From Nepenthes gracilis (Eukaryota; Streptophyta; Magnoliopsida; Caryophyllales; Nepenthaceae), in contig BSYO01000008.1 of NCBI GenBank assembly GCA_033239525.1, forward strand, positions 11,280,150-11,344,149: DNA of 64,000 nt, read 5' to 3'. Of this stretch, positions 23,291 to 35,671 are shown piece after piece (positions within the stretch are counted from its first letter, which is position 1; each line of letters opens with the position of its first letter). Below the pieces are notes generated by a model. The model had not been told where the DNA came from and searched no databases. It saw nothing but the letters and a program-made list of their open reading frames with translations. Made by a program: the position numbers and the translations under genes.

Positions 23291-23501
23291 CACATTCCGG
23301 TCAACTAACTGGCATTGACCAGATCACTTTCCTTTTTCCCGTCCTTCCTCCCATTTACGTTTTCTGGTCAACATTTCACGTTGACCGGATTGCTCCCCTC
23401 ACTCATTCCGGTCAACACTCGTTGACCGGATTACCATCCTTAACGTATTATTTTGACTCGACATCGGGGATTCTCTATATTTTGGAATCTGGGCCATTAC
23501 A

Positions 23502-23690
23502 GTGCGGGAATAGTTTTTTCGTATCACCCGGGAATAAGTAATACCTTGTATCACGTGGTAATAGTTATTTCCTGAAATTCAGAAATAACTATTGCTCAAA
23601 AAATATTTATTCCTTATCAAATTATAACTAAATAGTTGAATTAATATTCCACTGGGAAATCTATTCCTACCAATCAAACATAGCCTTAGT
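23502..23690. other. Possible Tourist-like MITE end
   Basis: The right edge reads CCAATCAAACATAGCC followed by TTA. Its reverse complement, GGCTATGTTTGATTGG, resembles the ends of PIF/Harbinger-type MITEs with a TTA/TAA target site. The matching left end was not found, so this is a weak call. The stretch also has an inverted pair around TTATTTCTGAATTTC. Confidence 0.35.
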
Positions 23691-23759
23691 TACGAAATCA
23701 TATTATGTATGAATTTTTTGCACAAGAAATATTTAAGAAATAAATAGCAACAACAGAAA

Positions 23760-26549
23760 GAAGGCTTAAAATACACTTGTATTGACTTCAAATTATCAAA
23801 ATTCTAGTTTAGATTCACTTGAATTGGGTTCCTTTCACTTCCTCTCTCCTTGTCTCTCTTCTCCTCATCTCCTTCTCTCTCCTTTTTCAAATTCAACTAA
23901 AAAATAATAAAAATTCAGCCAAATCCTCTATTTATACTGAAGTGGCGATCGAGCACTTGTCGGGAGTGCGTCAGACACCATGGCTTAACACTGCAGCACA
24001 TGAGTGCCATTTCGGGCATGCTTTGTGACGGTCCGGCCTTATTCCACCACATAATGCCACCGTCAAGCCTAAATCCTTGCCTCAAAATAAATTAATAGAT
24101 AATAATTCGGTGGACGTAAAAATTTTTCTTTTCTTTCATATGAATAAACCTTTCTTTTATACACAGGATTGCTTGAGGCCGAACTATATGAGCTGGCCTT
24201 CCGGTTTTAATTTCATACATGGCCAGCCAACGCTAAGGTTAGACGGACTTGAATGCCTTGAAATGACTTGAGATGCTTACTAGAATTATCAATTTTATTT
24301 ATCCAAAAAGTAATCACAGAAGCATGCTAACATCCATAGATTCTTATACAGCGAAACTGTTCTATAAGTCTTCTCAAAACAACAAAAGGGATAAATCAAG
24401 TTCTTCATTTAGCAGCTCCGGCCAGCTATGCCGTCTAGCTACTTCATATGGTTCTACTCAACTTCGTCCTCCATAAGCCTCTCGTCATCTAAAAAGTGGC
24501 AAGAGTGAACTATAAAGCCCATCAAGATACTCACATGTAGACAACATAAACATACATATAATCAGATCAAAGTAAGGATTCATATCATAACTTTAATATA
24601 TAAAATTCCCATATAATTTCTTCTTTAATTCAGAATGTCCTTATTCTTATTCTTATTATCTTGTCTTTAGAAGATTCATAAAAACCATTCGAAATTCTTA
24701 TCATCTTTAGGGACCGGACGGGAGCGGACAACATCGAGGACGGGTTGTGTGTTATCCCACAACCTAACGCCGTATCCTCTCATTATGCTCCCCGAGGCGG
24801 GAGGTAATGCCTTTAACCCGGCATACGGGGCCATAGTCCAAAAGTCTTATGCTACCAAAAGTCTCCCCCCGTGGCCCAAGAGGCAGTCCTCGAGTGTCAC
24901 TCCAATATCCTTCATCCATCTTTTATAGTAGGTTTAATGGAAACTCGGTTCTTAGTTCATGTCTTTTAATGGCCATCCGTCATAGTTCAAAAGTCAAAAG
25001 TTGTAGAGTTCCACTTGCTGTCCGGATTACATACATTTTCTTTGTTCTTATAAAAAGGCCGGAGTTCTTTTTCTAAAAAGGCCGGAGTTCTTTTCTAAAA
25101 AAAGCCGGAGTTCTTTTCTAAAAAAAGGCTAGAGCTCTTTTCTCAAGAAGGCGGTGTTCTTTTCTCAAAAGGCCGGAGTTCTTTTCTAAAAAGGTGGAGT
25201 TCTTTTCTCAAAAGGCTGGAGCTCAAAAGTCGGAGTTCTTTTTCAACAAAAGCTGAAGTTCCAAATTCGGAGTTTCTTTCCAACAAAGGCAGGAGTTCTT
25301 TTTATCAAAAGACGGAGTTCTTTTTACTGAAAACCGGAGTTCTTTTTACTGAAGGCCGGAGTTCTTTTCAACAAAGGCCAAAGTTCTTCTTATCAAAAGC
25401 AGGAGTTCTTTTTCTCAAGGGTCGGAAGTCTTTTCTTTAAACATGCAATTATCGAAGTTCATATAGATCAACAAATAATCATACTTCAAGCAGAACAAAA
25501 ATTTTAAAATCATGAATAACAGACATGCGATTAAGAACGATTCTTCCTTAAATCATATGAACAGAACAAACATCATATATACTGAAACATAAGTTCATCA
25601 GAAATTAGATATACTTGCGTTGCAAACATGCATAATCATGAACTTAAAACAAGGGTGAGTATTCTTGCCTGGATTTCTTTTACTTCGCCTTAAACTTTTG
25701 GTCTCCCTTTACTAGAAAACACTGTTGCGTGCCTTTTTCTCACTCCCTCTAGTTCTTATTTACAGGCCTTGGGTCTGGCGGCCGTCGTTAGGGTTTGACC
25801 ACACTAGGGGGGATATTTCGGAGTATGTTATTTATGGCTTTACATTCCCGAAGAGTTTCCTCATTAAATTTCTAGGTTATTTATGGTCCCACACTAGGGG
25901 GAATGTTTCAGTATGTTATTTATGGCTTTACATTTTCGAAGAGTTTCCTTATTAAATTTCTTGTCAACTGACCTTGACCGGATTCATATTTCTCATTTAA
26001 ATACATTCCGGTTAACTAAGTGGCGTTGACCGAATTACTTTCCTCTTTCTCGTCCTTCCTTCCATTCACGTTTTTCGGTCAACATTTTACATTGACTGGA
26101 TCACGCCTTCCGGTCAACACTCGTTGACCGGATTACTCATTCTTCACGCCTTTTGGTCAATACTTGTTGACCGGATTACTATCCTTAACTCGTTTTTCTA
26201 GGAGATTTTAACTTGACATCGGGGATTTTCTATATTCTCAGATCTGGGCCATTACATGCTTTAAGTGCATACATTCTATAGCGAGTGCTTCTAGCGCCCC
26301 TTGAGTATGCCTTGAGCATGGACCTACTATTTTCTACACTCAGGCACCAATCAAGTGTCCCTCAGGTATGGTTACTTTGTCCATCTCATGCATTGGCGCA
26401 CATTAGGCGCCAATCGGGTATCCTTTAATTCAATGTAATTAGATCCAACTTTGATTTTTGACTCAATTCTCTTCGTCTTTTAACCTCAATTTTGATTATT
26501 TTAATTTAATTAATCATGATTAGGATAAAATTTAAACTCGGATCTTACA
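23760..26549 (-). repeat. Older partial LTR H, interrupted by C2
   Basis: On the minus strand it starts TGTAAGATCCGAG at 26549 and has a U3 with GCTTGAGC/CTCGA-like boxes on both sides of C2 (23945-24023 and 26257-26430), then a TATA-type box (TATAAATAGAGG near 23930) and a TACAAGTGTATTT leader motif near 23775. Its U5 end is missing, so it is truncated on the left. Confidence 0.6.
24024..26256 (-). repeat. Solo LTR C2 with perfect TSD (TGCTT)
   Basis: It runs TGTGACGGTCCGG to GGGCCATTACA on the plus strand, flanked by TGCTT at 24019-24023 and 26257-26261. It has the 3'-terminal hairpin TGACGGT (24026-24032) with ACCGTCA (24059-24065), the conserved internal stem-loop at 24742-24764, a CCGGAGT array (25057-25430), and an inverted W-box pair (26110-26131). 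It has landed inside LTR H. Confidence 0.94.
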
Positions 26550-27910
26550 CTGAAAATTCAAAACATGCGAAAAATAGATAACTAAGAATTAGTAACTCAC
26601 AAAGACTAGTTAAAAGCGAACTCTTAGGACATCTAAATATACTATTCTACATATTTCATATAATGGTTCTCAAAGAAAGTAATAAACAGAAGACTATATG
26701 TCAAATAGTTAAAACTTTTTTACTCTATAGAAAAAAATAAGAGCCAAAAATTTTTCGCTTTGTAAAAATACAAATACCAAAACGTTTTTCTATGTAAGAA
26801 AGTAGAAATCACAAATCTCAAATCTTTCCTCCCAACAAAGCACAAATCATAAATCGTATCAAAATAGAATCCACACTAATTGGCTCCAAAAATTGACTAA
26901 GATTAGGCATACCTAAAAAAGGAGTATCATTAATTTTGCGGATAGAATGAGAAAAATTCATTTGTTATTCATATACAAAGATTAATTAAGAAAAATGAGT
27001 TTATTTATCCGAGATTGGATAAATGCTAATTACATTTAATAAAATGTGCTTTTGCTTTCTATTTTATACTCTAATATGAATAATGTCAATGATTGAACTT
27101 ATGGGAATAATTTAATTTTGATGAACTAACCGTCCAGTTATAAATAATAGACACTTTTGAGATAATGAAAACTATACAAAGAAATTTTTTTATTAAAATT
27201 TATATTCAAATTCAAATTTTAGTATAGAAATTTATAGGACTATACAAATTCGGACCGTAGACCTTCTTGGTAAAACAGATCAAACTTATTATTATCAAAA
27301 TAATTTGAATTGTTTCAAAGACCTAACCTACATTTTTTTTATATTAGGCTCTTTTATTAACTGATATAAATATTAATTAGTACACTAGATTTTTTCTTGA
27401 CAGAAAGAAAATAGTTCCATTTGCTCTAATTTATTAGTTTAACTTTGATTCAGTACTATTAAAGTATTCAAAGAGTGATTATATTGGTGTGAGTCTGCCT
27501 TTGGACTAGATCTATTTCTATTGAAAATTTAAATGGAATCTTTATTGCTCTGCTTAAAGAATCAAATATGAAACTTTATGCATCTTAAATTTCATAGAAT
27601 GGAAAGATCTTTTTTGAGGCCTTTTATTATACTCATTATGCCAAATATTGAATAGGCTGGGTATTCACCCTATTAATATCTCAAATCAATAATAAGTTTT
27701 ATTTAGTAACTAAATAGTCACTTTTAACATTTTGACCTTAAATGGAGTGGTTCTTCACTAGCATTTGATTTATATTTTGTCTTCATAAATGATTTTTGTT
27801 GTTTTCACGTGTCTTTTGAATTTGTTTAGTTGAGCCACCACTTGAATTGGGTTTTCCAGTCAAATTGCTAGCCTTATCAACAAATAACAGGACGATGATA
27901 ATTTTATTCA
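26550..27910. other. AT-rich region without a recognised gene
   Basis: No coding homology and no element end was recognised. Its right edge (TATTT at 27911-27915) is the target site of element B, and it continues at 44237 on the other side of that element. Confidence 0.55.
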
Positions 27911-27915
27911 TATTT

Positions 27916-28316
27916 TGTGATGGACCGGATTTATTTCCACGCATAAAGCCATCGTCAAGTTTTAAAAAGATAATTAATAAATATTAATGGACATAAAAAT
28001 TTTACTTTTCTTTCTTACACAAGATTGACTGAGGCCGAACTGCATGAGTTGGCATTCCGATTTTAATTCCACACCAGGCCGGCCAACATTAAGGTTAGCC
28101 GGACTTGAAAGTCTGAGATGCTTGCTAAACCTTTCAATAACATTAACCAAAAAGAAATACGGAAACATACTAACAACATCCATAGAGTCTTAAACAGCGG
28201 AATCATTTTACAAGTCTTCTTAAAACATCAAAAAGGAAATAAAACTAAAAACTTCATTTAATCAGCTCCGGCCAATCGAACTATTTGTCTACACCATAAG
28301 GTTCTACTCAACTTCA
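27916..28316 (-). repeat. Outer end of the element B 3' LTR (401 bp)
   Basis: It matches the terminal 400 bases of the other B LTRs up to CTCAACTTCA, then stops abruptly. Its outer flank TATTT pairs with that of the right LTR, so this is the true end of element B. Terminal stem: GATGG with CCATC, where the other B copies have GACGG with CCGTC. Confidence 0.9.
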
Positions 28317-29714
28317 CGTTAAAATTCTAGAATCCAGCATCAGCAAAAATCTTCTCACAGCATTCTGCGAATTCTAGAATTCTCGGCAAAGATAACCACA
28401 AGCTATCCACACTCGGTAATCAGCCACATCATGAGGCCATATCGGCCCGCAGAACCACATCGGCCTCAACCCAGTCGGCCTCATATCCAAAACGGCCAAA
28501 ATCCACCCGGCCCGAAACGGCCTCAACTCCCAATCTCAGCAATCAGCCACTTCATCAGGCCAAACCGGCCTCGACTCCAGCAAGGCCTCAGATCCACATC
28601 AGCCTCAAAACCAGACCAGCCAAATATCCAATTCGTTCGCCAATCCAGATCGGCCTTAAATCCATAATGGCCGAAAATCCACATCGGCCTCAACTCCTAG
28701 TCGGCCTCATTTCCAAATCGGCCTCAACTCCTAGTCGGCCTCATTTCCAAATCGGCCTCAAACCAAACCGTCCAGAAAACCATATCGGCAATATACATGC
28801 CATGTTAGCAAGCCAAACCGGCATCACCATCATCAGCAATATACTGCCAGCGCATCCAGCATCAGCAAAATAACTATTATGGACAGCAGAGTCAACATCA
28901 GACCAAAAGGAACTACCAGCATCACCAAGCAGTCAAAAAACACTCCTTGACAGCAAGAGGAGAATATCACCTCGAGCCTAGAGAGCCATCGAGAGATCTT
29001 TGAGGCTTTTTTCGCTTCCTCCTTGATTTGGCTTGGCTCCAGACACAATCTTGCATAGAATGGACAATATTGTGTTGCACCTGCGAATCATGACGCCCTC
29101 CTACATTTTGAGAACGGAAAGTGTGGAGGCCGCCACTAAATCATCAAAATTGCTAAATTGATTGAGTGGAGAAACCGAAATCAAGTTCAGTAAGAAAAAA
29201 AGAAAATCAAAAATAATCTGCTTCTCATCCGAAGATAAAGAATCAAGGTGTGGATGTGCAAGCACGGACACTGCGAGGGCTTCGAAAGGCGCACCCACAG
29301 AGTTGAGGAGATTTGCCCCATCAAGTGGAAAAGATGATTTGAAATCCTCCCTAGTCTAATCAAATAAATTACACCAACATTTATCTAAAAAGAGTAAAAC
29401 CAAGTATTTATGCTCCAGGGCTAGTGCATTCAGAGAACGCCGAAAAGCTTCATCCTCAGTCAATATCAGGATGGCAAGGGACAATGGATCAAAACCAATC
29501 TCTATAGCATCCGAAGCCACATGGGACTGGGCATAATTAATTATAGGGCAGCCATCAAGGGACCCTTGGACACTACCATCAATAAACCCCTCGCCCACAA
29601 CAACTTCGGCTGTCCAAGCTTCCCTAAACTGGTCAAAAAATGCCCGATGGTCATCACGCACTGAATCAACATCGCCCAAATCCTCCTCAAAGCCTCGATG
29701 ATACTTGCGAGAAA
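28317..29714 (-). mobile_element. LINE segment embedded in the element B 3' LTR
   Basis: It is nearly identical, in reverse complement, to 59019-60406. It includes the ORF segment at 29757-29356 (in part LTR-derived) and 29298-29101 and the GAGGCCGA repeat region. It ends on the right exactly at the LTR edge, with TTTCT as its first bases on the minus strand. The left junction at 28317-28333 has a short filler (ATTCTAGAAT) that also occurs at 28371-28380. Confidence 0.88.
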
Positions 29715-32119
29715 TGTGACGGACCGGATTTATTTCCACGCATAAAGCCGTCGTCAAGTCTTAAAAAGATAATTAATAAATATTAATGGACATAAAAATT
29801 TTACTTTTCTTTCTTACACAGGACTGACTGAGGCCGAACTGCATGAGTTGGCCTTCGAATTTTAATTCCACACCAGGCTGGCCAACATTAAGGTTAGCCA
29901 GACTTGAAAGTCTGAGATGCTTACTAAACCTTTCAATAACATTAACCAAAAAGAAATCATGGAAACATACTAACAACATCCATAGAGTCTTAAACAGCGG
30001 AATCATTTTACAAGTCTTCTCAAAACATCAAAAAGGAAATAAAACTAAGTTCTTCATTTAATCAGCTCCAGCCAACCGAACTATTTGTCTACACCATAAG
30101 GTTCTACTCAACTTCATCCTCCATGAGCCTTTCGTCATCTGAAAATAGTAAGAGTGAGCCACAAAGCCCAGCAAAATACTCACATGCAGAAAACATTAAC
30201 ATATATATAAGCGGATCAAGATAGAGTTTTATCACATAATTTAGCATACGAAAATCATATCATATCGTTTCTTCTTTAATTCAGAATTTCCTTATTCTTT
30301 TTCTTCTTATCTTGTCTTTGGAAAACTCATAAAACTCATTGAAAATTCTTATCATCTTTAGGGACCGGACGGGAGCGGACAACATCGAGGATGGGTTGTG
30401 TGTAACCCCACAACCTAAGGCCGTATCCCCTCATTATGCTCCCCGGGGTGAAAGGTAATGCCTTTAACCCGGCATACGGGGCCGTAGTCCAAATGTCTTA
30501 TGCCACCGAAAGTTCCCTCCCGTGGCCTAGGCGGCAATCGTCGAGTGTCACTCCAATATCCTTCATCCATCTTTAACAGCAAGTTTAATGGAAACTCAGT
30601 TTTTAGTTCATATCTTTTAATGGCCATACATCATAGTTCGAAAGTCGAAAGTCGTAGAGTTCCACTTGCTATCCGGATTACATGCATTGTTTCATGTTCA
30701 TATAAATAGGCCGGAGTTCTTTTTCAAGCAGAAGGTCGAAGTTCTAACGGCCGAAGTTCTTTTGTCAAAACCGGAGTTCTTTTCTTAAAAAGCCGAAGTT
30801 CCAAAAGCCAAAGTTCTTTTGTCATAGCCGGAGTTCTTTTCTTAAAAAGCCGGAGTTCCAAGAGCCGAAGTTCTTTTGTCAAAGCCGGAGTTCTTTTCTT
30901 TAAAAAGCCAGAGTTCCAAAAGCCAAAGTTCTTTTGAAAGGGCGGAGTTCTTTTCTGAAATCCAAAGTCCTTAAAAGTCAGAGTTCTTCATTCATAAAGG
31001 CCGAAGTTCCTTATTCATAAAAGCCGGAGCTCAATTACCGAAGTTCCTTGAAATCCGGAGTTGTAAAAACCAAGTGCATTTCCATTTAAAGTCCTTAGTT
31101 CTAAAAGTCGGAGTTCTTCAAAGTCTGAAGCTCTTCTTCCTAAAAGTTAGAAGTCTTTTCTTTAAACATGAATTATCAGAGTTCGTATAAATTGATAATC
31201 AAACATATACTTCAAACAGAATAAAATCTAACACCATGAATACCAGAGTTTCTTTTAAACATGCGATTAAGAACGATAATTCACAAGAACAGAACAAACA
31301 TCATACATACATAATTTCATAAGAATATCATATACTTGCGTAGCAAATATGCATAAACATAAACTTTAAAAATAGGGGTGAGTATCTTGTCTGGGTTTCT
31401 TCTACTTTGCCTTGATCTTTACTCTTGCCTGGGTTTCTTGTACTTTGCCTTGATCTTTTGGTCTCCCTTTATTAGAATTTCTATTGCATGCCTTTTTCTT
31501 ACTCCTCTGGTTCTTATTTATAGGTCTTAATTCTAATGACTTTCATTAATGATTGGCACTACAGGAGAAATATTTCATCATTATTGATTGGCAAATCCAG
31601 GGAGAATGTTTCATCATTTGGCAAATCCAAGGGGAATGTTTCATCATTAATGATTGGCAAATCCAAGGGGAATGTTTCTTGTTTATGGCTTTTACATTTC
31701 CTAAAGTTCCCTTATTAATTAGGTCATTAATGGTTTTATATTTCCAAGTAGTTCATAAATTCCTAGTTAATTGAACTTAACGGGTTTTAGATTTCTTAAT
31801 TAATTCTTGGTTAAGTGAACTTAACAGGATTTAGCTTTCTCATGTAAACACATTCAATTCCTTCACACGACTTCCGGTCAACACCCGTTGACCGGATTAT
31901 CACTTTTGGCTTTTCCATAATCAACACAAGACACTCCGTCCTTTCTTCCATTCACGTTTTCGGTCAACCTTTTACGTTGACCATACGTTGACCGGATCAT
32001 GCCTTCCGATCAACATTTTACGTTGACCGGATCACGCCTTCGGTCAACATTTTACATTGACCGGATTCTATTGACTCGATAACTAAAACTTTCTACGTTT
32101 TAGAATCTGAGCCATTACA
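29715..32119 (-). repeat. Complete 3' LTR of element B (2405 bp)
   Basis: It runs TGTGACGGACCGG to GAGCCATTACA on the plus strand. Landmarks: stem-loop 30393-30414, CCGGAGT array 30705-31150, duplicated leader block (31380-31460), TATA near 31517, W-box inverted pair 31874-31895. Near its left end it shares private bases with the solo LTR at 56657-59018 (for example CTCCAGCCAACC) that the right LTR lacks. Confidence 0.92.
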
Positions 32120-32134
32120 ATCTCCTCCACTTAT
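32120..32134 (-). promoter_or_regulatory. Polypurine tract of element B
   Basis: The minus strand reads AAGTGGAGGAGA immediately before the TGTAATGGC start of the 3' LTR. Confidence 0.75.
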
Positions 32135-32159
32135 AGAAATTTCATCCTCGAAATTTTAA

Positions 32160-32790
32160 ATAAAGATATTAACCACGAGAAAACAAATCGGGGTATTTGC
32201 TCCGAATCTCTTCCTCTCGTTCCCAAGTTGCTTCTTCGGGTGAGTGATTTTTCCAGAGTACCTTTATTAAAGAGATTGACTTTGTGCATAGTCTCTATTC
32301 CCTTCGATCTAAGATTTTTACTGGTTGCTCTACATAAGACAAGTCCTTGTCAATTGTCAAAGGTTCATACTCAATTACATGAGTAGGATCATGGACATAC
32401 TTCCGAAGCATTAATACATGAAACACGTCATGTACTTCTGCCAATCTCGGAGGTAGTGCAAGTCTGTAAGCTACCTCTCCGATCCTTTCTAGAATTTCAA
32501 AAGGGCCAATAAATCATGGCTTTAGCTTTCCTTTTACCCTGAATCTGTACTTCCCCTTCAATGGCGATACCTTTAGGAATACAAAATTGCCTTTTTCAAA
32601 TTCTAATGCAAATCTCCTCCGGTCTACATAGCTCTTTTGTCTGCTCCGGGCTACTCTGAGATTCTCGTGTACTAACTTTATCTTTTCTGCCGTCTCTTTA
32701 ATAATATATGGACCCAAAATTCTCTTTATCATCGTGCTCCTCCCAATGGATCGGTGATCTGCATTTCCTTCCATACAAAGCCTCAAAAGG
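32160..32790 (-). pseudogene. Integrase C-terminus and chromodomain-like tail, element B
   Basis: The minus strand shows KSYVDRRRFALEFEKGNFVF, then VSPLKGKYRFRVKGKLKP (32786-32514). Beyond a stop it continues [20 protein letters not shown] and the tail EEATWERE-E-IRSKYPDLF near 32235-32165. It is homologous to the element A tail. At least two stops and a frameshift are present. Confidence 0.85.
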
Positions 32791-33603
32791 GGCCATGCTT
32801 ATGCTGGCCTGGTAACTATTATTATAAGCAAATTCCGCTAAGGGTAAGAAATTATCCCAGGTTCCTTTCATCTCTAAGACCGAGGCCCTTAACATATCCT
32901 CGAGGATTTGGATAGTCCACTTTGACTGGCCGTCAGTCTGCGGATGAAAAGCGGTACTAAATTTTAATTCGGTACCCAATTCTTTATGTAGACTTTTCTA
33001 GAACCATGAAACAAAGCGAGGGTTTCTATCGGATACAATAGAGGAAGGCACACCATGAAGCCTAACAACCTCGTTTACATACAGCTGGGCTAATTTATCA
33101 CGGGAGTATGTCGTCCGGATTGCAAGAAAATGGACTGACTTTGTTAGCCGGTCAACAATAACCCAAATAGCATCATGTTTCCTTGGTGTCCTTGGTAGTC
33201 CGGTCACAAAGTCCATGGCAATATCTTCCCATTTTTAGCCCGGAAGCGGCATCAGTTGCAATAACCCAAACGGCTGCTTTCTTTCGGCCTTTACTTGTTG
33301 GCATACAAGGCATTTTTCCACGTAAGCTACAATATCCCTCTTCATATTCCTCCACCAAAATATTTTCTTCAAATCCTGGTACATCTTATTGGCTCCTGGG
33401 TGAATCGTATAACGGGATCGATAGGCTTCCTTAAACATTTTCTCCTTTAATTCTTTGTTGTCCGGCACACATAACTGATTCCTAAACCCTAATACTCCAT
33501 CCGGCATAACATTAAAATCACTTCGGGATTCTTTGTCCAGCTCATTCATGATCTTTACAAGAAAAGAATCATCCGCCTGACATCCCTTTAACTCATTTAT
33601 CAC
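32791..33603 (-). pseudogene. Integrase core of element B (catalytic Glu lost)
   Basis: The zinc-binding region is clear (YTIHPGANKMYQDLKKIFWW and CLVCQQVK), but the first His is Tyr (AYRSRY where element A has AHRSKY). The core keeps Asp 1 (MDFVTGLPRTP) and Asp 2 (VSDRNPRF). The third catalytic acid is Lys: the TDGQSKWT segment stands where A has TDGQSERT. So even without frameshifts this integrase would be inactive. The core is split into open stretches at 33216-32998 and 32979-32698. Confidence 0.9.
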
Positions 33604-34230
33604 CTTTGGTTGGACTTAAAGGTATGCCAAAATCATCCGCTTTCCTTGCACATAACGCTGGACATCATAGTACATGAGACAGTCCAGCATCTCCATTTGC
33701 TTGACTTGCATTCTAGCCAGAATACCAGGTTGCCTACTTAGTGCATCGGTGACTACATTGGCCTTTCCTGGTTCGTACCGGATTTTACAGTCATAGTCCT
33801 TCAAGAATTCAATCCACCTTCTCTGCCTCATGTTCAGTTCCTTCTGGGAGAATAAATATTTTAGACTCTTATGATCGGAGTAGACCAAGAATCTCTCATC
33901 ATACAGGTAATGCCTCTAGATTTTTAATGCAAACACTGCTGTGGCTAATTCCAGATTGTGACTGGGGTAATTCCTTTCATGATCCTTCAACTGTCGCGAC
34001 CCATAGGCGATTACCCTTTCGTGTTGCATTAAAACACAGCCCAATCCAATCTTTGAGGCATCACAATAAACAATCAATCCTCCTGATCCATTTGGAATGG
34101 TCAAACACAGCCGAATGTCAGTCTTTACGTGTTTGAAAACTCCCTTCACAATCATTGTCCACTCAAAAAACTCCCTTCACAATCATTGGCATCCATCCTT
34201 CTTTGTTAATTACGTGAGCGGCAGAGCGAT
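33604..34230 (-). pseudogene. RNase H domain, element B
   Basis: It reads [16 protein letters not shown], then [30 protein letters not shown], a stop, then [37 protein letters not shown] and [13 protein letters not shown]. The acidic residues of the active site are visible. The stop after FALKI (near 33916) separates the two open stretches. Confidence 0.9.
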
Positions 34231-35163
34231 TTGGGAGAAGTTTTTCACAAACCGTCTATAATTTCCAACCAAGCCTAAGAAGCTCCGTACTTCGGTTACA
34301 GAGGTTGGCCGATTTCACTTTAACACTGCTTCCACTTTCTTGGGATCGACGAAAATTCCTTCTTTAGAGATGACGTGACCAAGGAATCCCACTTCCTCTA
34401 ACCAAAATTCACACTTTTTCAATTTGGCGAATAGCTGATGCTCCCTAAGGATCTGGAGTGTAGTCCGTAAATGCTCATCATGTTCCTCGTAGCTTTTCGA
34501 ATACACTAGGATGTCGTCAATACAGACGAACACAAACTTGTCTAGGTATGGTTAAAAAATTCGGTTCATCAAGTCCATAAAGACGGCTGGAGCATTAGTC
34601 AACCCAAAAGGCATCACTACAAATTCATAATGCCCATATCTAGTCCGGAACGCCATCTTTGCTATATCCTCCTTTCTAATCCGAAGCTGATGATATCCGG
34701 ATCTAAGGTCAATTTTTAAAAATATGCAAGCTCCTTGTAATTGGTCAAGGAGGTCATCAATTCTTGGCAGAGGATATTTGTTCTTGGTGGTAATTTTATT
34801 CAGTTCACAATAATCCATGCATAATCTCATGGTCCCGTCCTTCTTTCTGACAAAGAGAACCGGTGCTCCCCATGGTGACACACTTTGCCGAATGAAACCT
34901 GTATTTAACAATTCCTGCAGTTGCTGTTTCAATTCGTTGAGTTCGGCCGGTGTCATCCGATATGGTGCTTTGGATATTGGTGCTGATCCTGGCATCAATT
35001 CTACTCCAAATTCCAACTCTCGCTGGGGTGATAGTCCAGGCAATTCATCAGGGAATATGTCTTTGAATTTCCGTACCACAGGAATCTCTTTAGCCACAGA
35101 TTCTTGACCTTCAGTAGTCACATTAGCGAAGGCTAGATAAGCTTCACACCCATCACCGATCAA
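34231..35163 (-). pseudogene. Reverse transcriptase, element B
   Basis: A 203-residue open stretch (35163-34552) contains [46 protein letters not shown] (with the first catalytic Asp), [20 protein letters not shown] and [10 protein letters not shown] stop follows, then [20 protein letters not shown] with the I-D-D pair kept and the thumb [18 protein letters not shown] (34533-34315). The Phe usually before IDD is Cys. Only a few changes separate it from an open frame, so it is younger than element A. Confidence 0.92.
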
Positions 35164-35671
35164 GTGTCTGGCATGGAGAAGATGCTTCTTTACGCTGAAT
35201 TCCTTGAATGTAGAAAGGCTTGTTTCCAGGAATGGCGAATTCTACTCTTTTTCGAAAACAATCAATCTTGGCATGATATCTGGCTAACCAATCCATTCAT
35301 AAGATTGTATCGAAGTCTTTCATTTCCAGCAAAACCAGGTTAACAGGCATCATGTATTCATTTAATTCTATCGGACATTCTGAATATACTACATTTAAAG
35401 TTACGGAGGACCCTGTGGGTGAGGCGACCATCAATGGGCAGCCAAGAACTTGAGGAAGGGTCGTAAGATACTTCAAAAATTCATGGGAGACAATTGAGGG
35501 AGTAGATCCAGAGTCAAAGAGCACATGACTAGAAGTGCCACAGATAGAAAGTGTACCTTCTACAACCTTCATAGACGTTTCAGCCTCCTTTGCAGAAGTA
35601 GCAAACACCTTAGCTGGAATAGGAGACTTAAATCTTGGGGCTTGTTTGGTGAGTGGACAATCTCTGATCAT
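35164..35671 (-). pseudogene. Aspartic protease, element B
   Basis: VVEGTLSICGTSSHVLFDSG begins the domain; the catalytic loop is LFDSGSTPSIVS (35560-35500), where A has DSGSTHSF. The frame stops after FDTIL near 35297, and the following MDWLARYHAKIDCF segment is in another frame. Confidence 0.88.

Larger units (their letters stand above)
20253..23501 (-). repeat. Solo LTR C1 with perfect TSD (GTGCG)
   Basis: On the plus strand it runs from TGTGACAGACTGG to GGGCCATTACA and is flanked by GTGCG at 20248-20252 and 23502-23506. A family C copy (C2) is at 24024-26256. Inside are a conserved stem-loop (20946-20970), a CCGGAGT array (22008-22600), a LINE insertion (21398-22007), 52-base repeats (23121-23290) and, at the U3 end, a CCGGTCAAC/GTTGACCGG inverted pair (23408-23429). 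On the minus strand the TATA-type box CTATAAATAAG lies near 23050. The terminal hairpin is damaged. Confidence 0.93.
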
